Part shown: one piece after another, positions 1 through 7,135 of the stretch | Position numbering within the stretch: position 1 is the stretch's first letter | Layout: each line of letters starts with the position of its first letter | DNA from: a bacterium | Lineage (GTDB): Bacteria > Planctomycetota > UBA1135 > UBA2386 | DNA length: 12,280 nt | Direction: 5' to 3' | Assembly: GCA_011051855.1 (NCBI GenBank) | Contig: DRKG01000030.1 | Location: forward strand, 1-12,280 | Notes under the pieces: generated by a model | What the model saw: the letters and a program-made list of their open reading frames with translations, nothing else | What the model was told of the DNA's origin: nothing | The model's database searches: none | Position numbers and translations under genes: made by a program

Positions 1-1
1 G

Positions 2-328
2 CGCGACCTGCGCGCCCTGGGCGTCGTCAAGACGCCGGACGGCTACCGCGCCCCCGACGCGGCCGCGCTCGCCGAGGCCACCGGGCCGAGCCTGCCGCAG
101 GCAGTGCGCAGTTGGCTTCTGTCGGCCACCCCGGCGCAGAACCTGCTGGTGCTGCGCACGCCCGCGGGCGGTGCCCAGCCCCTCGGACTCGCGCTCGACC
201 GCGCCGCCTTGCCGGAGGTCGTCGGCACCGTCGCCGGTGACGACACCGTGCTCGTCGTCTGCCGAAGCGAGCGCCGCGCGCGCGCGCTCGCCAAGAAGCT
301 CACCCAGCCGCAGCGGAGCGCGTCGTGA
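2..328 (+). CDS. argR: Arginine repressor ArgR, C-terminal part (5' end outside window)
   Basis: This is the last 108 residues of an ArgR-type, arginine-dependent DNA-binding repressor; the start codon lies before the window. The visible part opens with RDLRALGVVKTPDGYR, which matches the end of the recognition helix and the wing of the ArgR winged-helix domain. It continues with the C-terminal oligomerisation and arginine-binding domain: NLLVLRTPAGGAQPLGLALD, then LPEVVGTVAGDDTVLVV. The Asp-Asp pair (nt 239-244) sits in the GTxAGDD motif that contacts arginine in the hexamer. The stop codon overlaps the GTG start of argC by 4 nt, so the repressor is translated with the operon it presumably controls. 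Two palindromic sites before argG are its most likely targets in this window. Family assignment is firm; the regulatory role is inferred from the family and the context. Confidence 0.93.
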   Translation, partial: RDLRALGVVKTPDGYRAPDAAALAEATGPSLPQAVRSWLLSATPAQNLLVLRTPAGGAQPLGLALDRAALPEVVGTVAGDDTVLVVCRSERRARALAKKLTQPQRSAS

Positions 329-1287
329 AGTCCGTCGCCGTCGTCGGCGCGTCGGGCTTCACCGGGCGCGAGCTGTTGCACCTGCTCCGGCGCCACCGCG
401 GCGTGCGGGCCGTGCCGATGTCGGCGCGCGCCGACGCCCCGCCGCGCGACTCCGACACCCAACCGCTCGACATGGCACGCCTCGGGGAGTTCGACGGCGT
501 GTTCCTGTGCACGCCGCACGGCGCCGCCGCCACGCTGGCCGCGACCGCAGTCGCCGCCGGCGCACGGGTCGTCGACCTGTCGGCCGACTTCCGCCTGCGC
601 GATCCGGCCATCTACGAGCAGGTCTACGGCGCCCCCCACCCAGCACCCGAGCACCTCGCCGAAGCCGTCTACGGGCTGACCGAGCACGCGCGTCCAGCCG
701 TGCGCTCTGCCCGCCTGGTCGCCAACCCCGGCTGCTACCCGACGTCCGTGCTGCTTCCGCTGCTGCCGCTGTGCCAGAACGGCCTGCTGGACGAGGCGGC
801 ACCGATCATCGCCGACAGCAAGAGCGGTGCCAGCGGTGCCGGCGCGCGGCCGACCGAGCGCACCCACTTCGGCAACGTGCACGAGAACTTCCTCGCCTAC
901 GGCATCGGCACGCACCGCCACACGCCCGAGATCCACCAGCAGCTCGGCAGCGATCGCCTGGTATTCACGCCTCACTTGCTGCCGGTGTTCCGCGGCATCC
1001 TGAGCACGATCTACGTGACTCCAGCCCGTGGAATCGACGACGCCGCAGTGCGGAGCTGCCTCATGGAACACTACGGCGGCGAACCGTTCGTCGCGGTGCT
1101 GCCGGACGGCACCCCGGAACTGCGCGACGTGCAGCGCAGCAACCGCTGCCACATCGCGGCGCACGCGAGCGGGCCGCTCATCGTGCTGACCAGCGCGATC
1201 GACAATCTGGGCAAGGGCGCCAGCGGCCAAGCCCTGCAGAACATGAACTTGATGCTCGGCTTTCACGAGACGGAGGCCCTGACGTGA
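325..1287 (+). CDS. argC: N-acetyl-gamma-glutamyl-phosphate reductase ArgC
   Basis: Cytoplasmic enzyme that reduces N-acetylglutamyl-5-phosphate to the semialdehyde with NADPH, the third step from glutamate to ornithine. Its 320 residues are within the family range. Visible features are the nucleotide-binding loop GASGFTGRE (8-16), VVDLSADFRLRDP, the catalytic-cysteine motif ANPGCYPT (Cys137), SKSGASGAG, HTPEI, the catalytic-histidine region FTPHLLPVFRGILST (His217), and the C-terminal SAIDNLGKGASGQALQNMNLM. The GTG start at 325 is supported by an in-register GGAG at 315-318 and by its overlap with the argR stop (GTGA). The stretch between the nucleotide-binding half and VFLCTPHG is somewhat shorter than usual, but no motif is lost. 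It overlaps argB by 4 nt. Confidence 0.97.
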   Translation: MKSVAVVGASGFTGRELLHLLRRHRGVRAVPMSARADAPPRDSDTQPLDMARLGEFDGVFLCTPHGAAATLAATAVAAGARVVDLSADFRLRDPAIYEQVYGAPHPAPEHLAEAVYGLTEHARPAVRSARLVANPGCYPTSVLLPLLPLCQNGLLDEAAPIIADSKSGASGAGARPTERTHFGNVHENFLAYGIGTHRHTPEIHQQLGSDRLVFTPHLLPVFRGILSTIYVTPARGIDDAAVRSCLMEHYGGEPFVAVLPDGTPELRDVQRSNRCHIAAHASGPLIVLTSAIDNLGKGASGQALQNMNLMLGFHETEALT

Positions 1288-2105
1288 GGATCCTGGTCAA
1301 GATCGGCGGCGCCCAGTTGCAGGCCCCAGCCGCGCGGCGGAAGCTGTGCGGCGCGATCGCGCACGCGCGCCAGCAGGGCAACGAGATCCTGGTCGTGCAC
1401 GGCGGCGGCAACCAGATCCGCCGCGTCGGCGCCCGCCTCGGCCTCGTCGACCACTACCACGAAGGCCTGCGCATCACCGATGCCGACACCGCCGAGGTCG
1501 CGCTGATGGTGCTCGGCGGCCTGGTCAACCGCACCCTGGTTCACACCCTGCAGACGTGCGGCGTGCCGGCGGTCGGCCTGACCGGCGCGGACGGCGCGAC
1601 CTTCTCGGCCTTGCGCCAGCGCCGCGACGGGGTCGACCTGGGCTTCGTCGGGGCGGTCGACGACATCGACGCCCGGCTGGTGCAGACGCTGCTGCAGAGC
1701 GGCCACACCCCGGTTCTCGGCACGGTCGCCCCGGGCACCCACGCCGCCGACGGGGAACCGTTCCTCAACATCAACGCGGACCACGCCGCGGGGCCGCTGT
1801 GCCGCGCGTTCGCCTGCGACGCGCTGCTGTTCCTTACCGACGTGCCGGCGGTGCTCGACGGCGACGGGCGACCGCTGCCGCTCCTGACCGCCGCCGACTG
1901 CGCCCGGCTCGTCGCGGCCGGCGTCGCCACCGGCGGCATGCAACCCAAGCTCGAGGCCGCCCTGCTGGCGGCGCGCGAGAATCCGCGGGCGATCGTCAAG
2001 ATCGCCGCGGCCGACGCCGACGACTGCGTGCTCGCCGCCCTGAAGGACGGAGTCGGCAGCCGCTTCTTCGGCAGCCGCAACCCCGAGGCGGTGCAGCATG
2101 GCTGA
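1284..2105 (+). CDS. argB: Acetylglutamate kinase ArgB
   Basis: Amino-acid kinase family enzyme that phosphorylates N-acetylglutamate with ATP in the cytoplasm. At 273 residues it has the family motifs in order: KIGG with Lys6, VHGGG (about 38-42), GLRITDADTAEVALMVLGG (the acetylglutamate-binding segment), VGLTGADG, NINADHAAG (Asn162 to Gly170), FLTDVPAVLDGDG, and GGMQPKLEA with Lys222. The GTG start at 1284 overlaps the argC stop as GTGA and has a GGAGG at 1272-1276. The protein begins almost directly with the first beta strand (MRILVKIGG), so it lacks the extra N-terminal helix that arginine-inhibited hexameric kinases use. Its end overlaps the argD start by 8 nt. Confidence 0.96.
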   Translation: MRILVKIGGAQLQAPAARRKLCGAIAHARQQGNEILVVHGGGNQIRRVGARLGLVDHYHEGLRITDADTAEVALMVLGGLVNRTLVHTLQTCGVPAVGLTGADGATFSALRQRRDGVDLGFVGAVDDIDARLVQTLLQSGHTPVLGTVAPGTHAADGEPFLNINADHAAGPLCRAFACDALLFLTDVPAVLDGDGRPLPLLTAADCARLVAAGVATGGMQPKLEAALLAARENPRAIVKIAAADADDCVLAALKDGVGSRFFGSRNPEAVQHG

Positions 2106-2979
2106 ACGGCCGACCGGAGCGCCCCCGATCGAAGCGGGCGTCATGGCGACCTACGCCCGCCAGGGCGACGTGTTCGTCAGCGGCGGCGGCGCCACCCTGC
2201 GCGACCGCGCCGGCCGCGAGTTCCTCGACTTCCTGACGGGCATCGGAGTGTGCGCACTCGGCCACGGCCACGCCCGCCTGACCGCGGCCCTGCAGGACCA
2301 GGCCGCCGCCCTGCTGCACACCAGCAACCTGTTCCGGCACGAATACAGCGAAACCGTCGCCACCCGGCTGTGCGCCCATACCGGCATGGCAGCGGCGTTC
2401 TTCACGAACAGCGGCGCCGAAGCCAACGAGTGCGCGCTGAAGCTCGCGCGCAAGGTCATGCGCCAGCGCGGCACCCCCGAGCGCACGTCGTTCCTGGCCC
2501 TCGAGGGCGCCTTCCACGGCCGCACCCTCGGCGCGCTGTCGCTGACCCACGACCCGCGCCATCGGGCCCCGTTCGAACCGCTGCTGTCGACGCACTGGAT
2601 CCCGCCGGACGACGTCGACGCGCTCGCCGCCGCGCTGCGCAGCCGGCGGCCGGCCGCGCTGTTCCTGGAACCGATCCAGGGCGAAGGCGGCATCCGGCCG
2701 CTGTCGGGTGCATTCCTGCGGGCGGCGCGCACACTGTGCGACGCAACCGGCACCGTGCTCGTGCACGACGAGATCCAGAGCGGCTGCGGCCGCACCGGCA
2801 GCTTCCTGGCCGCCCAGCACCACGGCGTCACCCCCGATGTCGTCACGCTCGCGAAGCCGCTCGCCGCCGGCCTGCCGATGGGCGCGTGCCTCGCGCGCCG
2901 GCCGTTCGCCGACGTGCGCGGCCTCGACCTGCTGCGCGAAGTCCTGACCCACCTTGCCAGCGAACCCCAGACCTCATGA
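2098..2979 (+). CDS. argD: Acetylornithine aminotransferase ArgD, with internal loss of the small-domain segment
   Basis: Class III PLP-dependent aminotransferase that makes N-acetylornithine from the semialdehyde and glutamate. The large domain looks normal: FTNSGAEANE (102-111), FHGRT (139-143), EPIQGEGG (191-198), DEIQSG with PLP-binding Asp224, and AKPLAAGLPMGA with PLP Lys253. The protein is only 293 residues against about 400 usual. It goes from RRPFADV (about 267-273) straight to RGLDLLREVLTHLASEP, which resembles the terminal helix of full-length ArgDs. Missing are the HGSTFGGNPLAC motif, whose Thr binds PLP phosphate across the dimer, and the carboxylate-binding Arg region. No other frame holds the missing part, because argF begins at 2976 (ATGA overlap). 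The ATG at 2098 overlaps the argB stop (ATGGCTGA), with GAGG at 2085-2088. Identity is firm; activity as encoded is doubtful. Confidence 0.9.
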   Translation: MAERPTGAPPIEAGVMATYARQGDVFVSGGGATLRDRAGREFLDFLTGIGVCALGHGHARLTAALQDQAAALLHTSNLFRHEYSETVATRLCAHTGMAAAFFTNSGAEANECALKLARKVMRQRGTPERTSFLALEGAFHGRTLGALSLTHDPRHRAPFEPLLSTHWIPPDDVDALAAALRSRRPAALFLEPIQGEGGIRPLSGAFLRAARTLCDATGTVLVHDEIQSGCGRTGSFLAAQHHGVTPDVVTLAKPLAAGLPMGACLARRPFADVRGLDLLREVLTHLASEPQTS

Positions 2980-3917
2980 GCACCCTTCCCCTGCAACCCC
3001 TGTCGGTCGACGACCTGCTGTGCACGTCGGCCTTGTCCGCCGATGACTTCGACAGCGTGTTCGCGACGGCCGCGGCACTGAAGGCCGGCCGCGAAACGCA
3101 CACCGACCTGCTCGGCAATCGCCGGCTCGCGATGATCTTCGAGAAGGACTCGTTGCGCACCCGCTTCACGTTCGACATCGGCATGCAGGATCTCGGCGGC
3201 ACGGCCGTGTTCATGGACCACCGCGACGCGCGCCTCGGCTCACGCGAATCGGTCAAGGACATGGCCCGAAACCTCGAACGCTGGGTGCACGGCATCGTCG
3301 CGCGCACCTACAAGCACAAGGTGCTCGAAGAGATCGCCGCCAATGCCGACGTGCCGGTGATCAACGGCCTGTCCGACTTCGTGCACCCCTGCCAGTCGCT
3401 CGCCGACTTCCTGACGTTGCGCGAAAAGTGGGGGTCGGTGCAGGGGCGCACGCTGGCCTACGTCGGCGATGGCAACAACACCTGCCACTCGCTGATCCAC
3501 ACCGCGGCCAAGCTCGGCACCCACATCCGCGTGTGCAGCCCCGAGGGCTACGAGCCGAACTCGCGCGTCGTCAACGAAGCGATGCGCACCGCGCAGGAGA
3601 CCGGCAGCGAGATCACCATCCTCAACGATCCGGCCGCCGCCGCCGACGGCGCCGACGCGGTCTACACCGACGTCTGGGCGAGCATGGGCCAAGAAGACGA
3701 GATCGAGGAACGCAACGGCGTGTTCGCCGACTACCAGGTCGACGCGGCGCTGATGGCGCGCGCCAAGCCGGATGCGCTGTTCATGCACTGCCTGCCGGCC
3801 CACCGCGGCTGGGAGGTGTCGCAGGAGGTCATGGACGGTCCCCAGAGCGTCGTCTACGACATCGCCGAGAATCGCCTGCACGTGCAGAAGGCCCTGCTCG
3901 TGCTGCTGATCGCCTGA
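2976..3917 (+). CDS. argF: Ornithine carbamoyltransferase ArgF
   Basis: Cytoplasmic enzyme that joins carbamoyl phosphate to ornithine, giving citrulline. Its 313 residues match the family. Visible motifs are FEKDSLRTRFTFDIGMQDLG (55-74, the carbamoyl-phosphate site), HPCQSLADFLTLRE (137-150), DVWASMG (232-238, the ornithine-binding SMG loop), MHCLPAHRG with Cys272, and DIAENRLHVQKALL near the end (Arg300). The carbamoyl-phosphate motif is S-L-R-T (59-62) rather than the usual S-T-R-T. The SMG loop and HCLP favour ornithine over acetyl- or succinylornithine as substrate, though that is inference. The ATG at 2976 overlaps the argD stop as ATGA and has no clear Shine-Dalgarno sequence, so initiation probably depends on coupling. 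It is the last gene of the operon and converges on the next gene. Confidence 0.96.
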   Translation: MSTLPLQPLSVDDLLCTSALSADDFDSVFATAAALKAGRETHTDLLGNRRLAMIFEKDSLRTRFTFDIGMQDLGGTAVFMDHRDARLGSRESVKDMARNLERWVHGIVARTYKHKVLEEIAANADVPVINGLSDFVHPCQSLADFLTLREKWGSVQGRTLAYVGDGNNTCHSLIHTAAKLGTHIRVCSPEGYEPNSRVVNEAMRTAQETGSEITILNDPAAAADGADAVYTDVWASMGQEDEIEERNGVFADYQVDAALMARAKPDALFMHCLPAHRGWEVSQEVMDGPQSVVYDIAENRLHVQKALLVLLIA

Positions 3918-3929
3918 GCCACCGCTCAG
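3914..3929. terminator. Inverted repeat between convergent stop codons, possible bidirectional terminator
   Basis: CTGAGC-CACC-GCTCAG is a perfect 6-bp stem with a 4-nt loop. Each arm contains a stop codon: the argF TGA at 3915-3917 and, on the other strand, the TGA of the DUF1080 gene at 3926-3928. There is no T-tract on either side, so an intrinsic terminator is only a possibility. Its position between two convergent genes fits such a role. Confidence 0.3.
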
Positions 3930-5293
3930 CGCAACCGGCGCACCCGCAGCCGGCGCAGCTCCAGCGGCAGCGAGTGGTCCTGAAAGCCGATCGCTCCCGT
4001 CGCCGGGCGGTCGGCGATGCGCGGGTGATCCAACGCCATCACGTGCACCAGGCGACCGTTGAGCGTGACCCGGATCTCGCCCTGCTCGCAGCGCACGTGC
4101 ATCAGATTCCATTCGGGTGCTGGCCGCGCCGCGTTCTCGCGCGGCGGCCCACCGGGGATGATGCCGCCCGCATCGTGGTCGGTCAGGCGCTGCCGGTCCG
4201 GTGGCGTCGCATAGAGCTGCACCTCGATGCCGGTCGCGACCGGCCGGCCGCGGTCGCCGACGTGGAAGTAGAAGCCGCTGTTGCCGTGTTCCTGTAGCCG
4301 ATACTCGAACTCGGCCTCGAACTCGCCGTAGCGACCCTCGAGCCACAGGTAGTGGTCGTAGCGCTGCCAACCCTGCTGCCCCTCGCCAGGCGTCAGTGCC
4401 GCGATGCCGTCGGCCAGACGCCAGTTGCCGGCGGTGGTGAAGTGCTCGCCGAGCCGCTTCGCCGACAAGGGTTCGAGCCACGGCCCGGGGGTCGCCAACG
4501 GCAACAGCTCGACCTTGCGGAACTGGATCGGATGGCTCTCCGACTGCAGCGAGATCGTCCCGCGGTGCAGGGCCTTGTCGCGCCCGTCCGCGAGCAGGTG
4601 CCTGGCATCCGGATCGCGCGGATCGAGCTGCGGATCGTCGTAGCTGAGCACGGTGTGGCCGTCGACGTAGTGCCGGATGGTGTCACCGCGCACCTCGACC
4701 TCGGCGGTCACCCACACGTCGCCGCGGAAGGTCGGCGAAGTCGAGTTCAGGCAGTGGCGCTCCCACAGTCGCCCGCGGCGCACGACGTTGGTACCGGGCG
4801 TGCACAGGTTCAGGGTCGGCCGTTCGCCGTGCTCCCGGCCGCCGAGGAGCTGCACCTCGACCGACACCGGAAAGTCCTGATCCCTGCCCATCGTCTCCGG
4901 CGCCTGCCCGTGCAGCATGAGGCCACTGTTGCGGAACGCCCAACCGGGTCCGTCCGCGAGTTGCTCGCCGACGAAGCGATACTCGACCCGCAGGCGATAA
5001 TCGGCGAACTCCAGCCGATGGAACAGGTGGCCGAAACGGCCGCGGAAGGCGCCGCCGTAGCCGTCGTACGAAACCGTCAGCAACCCATCGAGCACGCGGA
5101 AGGTGTCGGCGAAGTTGTCGCCGAGCTCGTGCCCCTTGATCTTGGCCGTCCAGCCGACGAGGTCCTTGCCGTTGAACAACTGCAGCCACGGCGATTCGCC
5201 GACGGTCGACTGCTGGGCACCGGCGCCGACGAGCAGCAGGGACGAAGCGACGACGACAGACCACGAACGCAGCGGAGGCGGAAGAACGCGCAT
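3926..5293 (-). CDS. Secreted protein with two DUF1080 (3-keto-disaccharide hydrolase-like) domains
   Basis: A 455-residue exported protein. The N-terminus MRVLPPPLRSWSVVVASSLL followed by LVGAGAQQ is a signal peptide with a likely signal peptidase I cut after AGA (about residue 26); there is no lipobox. The first domain (about 37-266) opens with LQLFNGKDLVGWTAK and includes NSGLMLHG and VEVQLLGG, typical of DUF1080, a jelly-roll fold linked to glycan or 3-keto-sugar degradation. The second (about 273-451) has a weaker opening but repeats the pattern: GNSGFYFHVGD, GIEVQLYA, EWNLMHVRCEQGEIRVTLNG and GAIGFQDH. It is probably a tandem duplication. I chose ATG 5293 over GTG 5302 because it gives a cleaner signal peptide; neither has a clear ribosome site. 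It lies downstream of the sensor-kinase gene in the same orientation. Substrate and exact activity are not known. Confidence 0.85.
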   Translation of the reverse strand: MRVLPPPLRSWSVVVASSLLLVGAGAQQSTVGESPWLQLFNGKDLVGWTAKIKGHELGDNFADTFRVLDGLLTVSYDGYGGAFRGRFGHLFHRLEFADYRLRVEYRFVGEQLADGPGWAFRNSGLMLHGQAPETMGRDQDFPVSVEVQLLGGREHGERPTLNLCTPGTNVVRRGRLWERHCLNSTSPTFRGDVWVTAEVEVRGDTIRHYVDGHTVLSYDDPQLDPRDPDARHLLADGRDKALHRGTISLQSESHPIQFRKVELLPLATPGPWLEPLSAKRLGEHFTTAGNWRLADGIAALTPGEGQQGWQRYDHYLWLEGRYGEFEAEFEYRLQEHGNSGFYFHVGDRGRPVATGIEVQLYATPPDRQRLTDHDAGGIIPGGPPRENAARPAPEWNLMHVRCEQGEIRVTLNGRLVHVMALDHPRIADRPATGAIGFQDHSLPLELRRLRVRRLR

Positions 5294-5335
5294 GGTCCAC
5301 ACGGTAGCGCGAACGGCGGGGCGCCGGCCACTCCG

Positions 5336-7009
5336 TCAACTCTGCGTGGTCGACGCATCCGACAACACCCCGCGCACGAATGCGACCAGCTCGGCGGGAG
5401 TGAACGGCTTCTCGAGGATGCGCGCGCCCGGCGGCAACTCGCCTCCGTCCCCTTCGCCGACGAAGCCGGACATGAAGCAAACCGCCATCTCCGGCCGCTC
5501 GGCCCTGAGCCGCGCGGCAAGCTGCGGACCGCTGCCTTCGGGCATCACGACGTCGCTCAACAACAGGTCGATGCGGCCGGCGTGGCCACGCGCCAGCGCC
5601 TCGGCTTCGGCGGCGGCCGGGGCGACGAGCACGTCGAGCCCCACGGCGCGCAGTTCGCGCTCGGCGACGCCGCGGACCATCGCATCGTCCTCGACCAAGA
5701 GGACCGTCGCCGAAGCCGCGCCCACCGCCGATGCGGTGAGATCCTCGACCTCGGTGTCGGCCGTCGCCTGTGCCTCAGGCCAGCTCACGCGCACCTCGGT
5801 GCCCCCGCCCGGTCGCGGCGAGAACTCGATCACGCCGCCGGTTTCCTCGACGATGCTGCGCACGGACGCCATGCCCATGCCGCTGCCCGACGACGGCTTG
5901 GTGGTGAAGAACAGCTCTCCGACTCGTTGCCGCACCTCGTCGGACATCCCGACGCCGGTATCGCACGCCAGCAGCTCGATCGCCGCCGACTCGCCTCGTT
6001 CCCGCCGCCGGATGCGCAACTCGATCGCGCCGTCCCCGCGGATCGCGTCCCGCCCGTTGGTGACCAGGTTGATCAGGATCTGCTCGACGTGACCGCGCTT
6101 CATGCGCACCCGCAGGGGCCCGTCGTCGGTGGCCAGATCGACACTCACACGCGCGCCGGCGAGGCTGCGCAACAGCGGCAGCACCTCGCGCGCCTCCCGG
6201 CCGACGTCGATCGCGCGCACGCCGCTGGCCGGGTTCCTGGCCAGACTGAGCAGTTGGCCGGTCAGCTTCGCCGCCTGCAGCGCCGCGTGGCGCGTCTGCT
6301 CGAGTTGGTCGTTCTTGTCCTCCTGCGCCCACAGCAACAGGCCGAAACCGATCGCCGCCACCTCGAGGATTTCGAGCCCCGTGAGCAATGCCGCCACCGC
6401 GTACATCGCGCGCACGCCGAACGCCCAGGCGTGCACGGACAGGTGCAGCGCTCCGAGCAGCAATGCCGCGCCGAAGAAGCTGGCGCCGAAGCGGCGGATG
6501 CGCCGGCCGTGCCGCAGCATCATCAGCCCCGAGCAAGCGAACGCCATCGCCGACAGCACGCTGCGCAGGCTGACCCGCCAGCGCAGTCGGGTGAAGAACT
6601 CGCTGTGCGCCGTCCCGACCGCGATGCCCACCGACAAGGCGACCAAGACGGCGGCGTAGAGGATCAAGCGCCGTGGCGTCACCCAGCGAGCGCCCCGCCG
6701 CCGCAACACCAGCACACAGGCGCAGAGCAGCATCACGTGCAGGTAGTAGCCGGACTGACTGACGGCCGACAGCGCCACTTGGGCCGCGGTCGACAGACCG
6801 TGGCCGAACGCACTGAGCTGCACCAGGGTGACCAGCCGGGCGACGAAGTAGGCCGCCCAGGCACCCGCCCAGATGCGCAGGAAACGCGCGGGCTGCAGCC
6901 GATAGCCGTGCCACGAGACCCACACCAGCATCGCCGCCGCCGCCGCGACGAACAGCGTATTCGCCGTGAACAGCTCGGCGTAGACGTCGCTGGCGGTCTT
7001 GGTCGGCAT
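5336..7009 (-). CDS. Seven-helix membrane hybrid sensor protein: HATPase_c plus receiver domain, no recognisable H-box
   Basis: A 557-residue inner-membrane signalling protein. Seven hydrophobic segments lie at about 17-34, 43-65, 83-102, 115-134, 151-165, 175-195 and 202-228. A short linker leads to AALQAAKLTGQLLSLAR (242-258), which resembles the second DHp helix. The ATPase domain follows with an N-box (HVEQILINLVTNGRDAI, Asn318), G1 (CDTGVGM, Asp350), FFTTKP and GSGMGMA. The C-terminal receiver domain (about 434-550) looks complete: acidic pair Asp441/Asp442, phospho-acceptor Asp486 in LLLSDVVMP, Ser514 and Lys534 in EKPF. The usual GGVAHDFNN helix with the phospho-accepting histidine is absent; His241 is the only His nearby. 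There is no output domain, so a partner would be needed to give a response. The ATG at 7009 faces argG divergently; 42 nt separate this gene from the DUF1080 start at 5293. Confidence 0.88.
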   Translation of the reverse strand: MPTKTASDVYAELFTANTLFVAAAAAMLVWVSWHGYRLQPARFLRIWAGAWAAYFVARLVTLVQLSAFGHGLSTAAQVALSAVSQSGYYLHVMLLCACVLVLRRRGARWVTPRRLILYAAVLVALSVGIAVGTAHSEFFTRLRWRVSLRSVLSAMAFACSGLMMLRHGRRIRRFGASFFGAALLLGALHLSVHAWAFGVRAMYAVAALLTGLEILEVAAIGFGLLLWAQEDKNDQLEQTRHAALQAAKLTGQLLSLARNPASGVRAIDVGREAREVLPLLRSLAGARVSVDLATDDGPLRVRMKRGHVEQILINLVTNGRDAIRGDGAIELRIRRRERGESAAIELLACDTGVGMSDEVRQRVGELFFTTKPSSGSGMGMASVRSIVEETGGVIEFSPRPGGGTEVRVSWPEAQATADTEVEDLTASAVGAASATVLLVEDDAMVRGVAERELRAVGLDVLVAPAAAEAEALARGHAGRIDLLLSDVVMPEGSGPQLAARLRAERPEMAVCFMSGFVGEGDGGELPPGARILEKPFTPAELVAFVRGVLSDASTTQS

Positions 7010-7106
7010 GGGAACGGCCGCGCGCGAGTCTAATCCATGAAGCGGTGCTTCCGATGCGCGGAATCCGCGGCCCGGACTTGCAGCACGTCGAAGCTGCAGA
7101 GCAGCG

Positions 7107-7135
7107 TTGACGCCGGCTCACTCATGCATAAGAAT
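7107..7135 (+). promoter_or_regulatory. Predicted sigma-70-like promoter of argG-argH-argA
   Basis: TTGACG at 7107-7112 (5/6 to the -35 consensus), a 17-nt spacer, and AAGAAT at 7130-7135 (4/6 to the -10). The expected transcription start is near 7142, about 30 nt before the argG ATG. The first ARG box covers the -10 element and the second covers the start point, the expected arrangement for repression. Predicted from sequence only. Confidence 0.5.

Noticed and set aside
171..1283. Long upstream extension of the argB frame through argR and argC
   Set aside because: Its translation is Arg/Pro-rich and overlaps argR and argC fully; ArgB homology starts at the GTG at 1284.
4352..7033. An 893-codon plus-strand open frame opposite the DUF1080 and sensor genes
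   Set aside because: It is antisense to two proteins with recognisable domains; its translation is rich in Arg, His, Gln and Ala without motifs, as expected of shadow frames at high G+C.
7057..7069. CGCGG-AAT-CCGCG inverted repeat between the sensor gene and argG
   Set aside because: A five-pair G/C palindrome is expected by chance at this base composition and does not line up with either predicted promoter.
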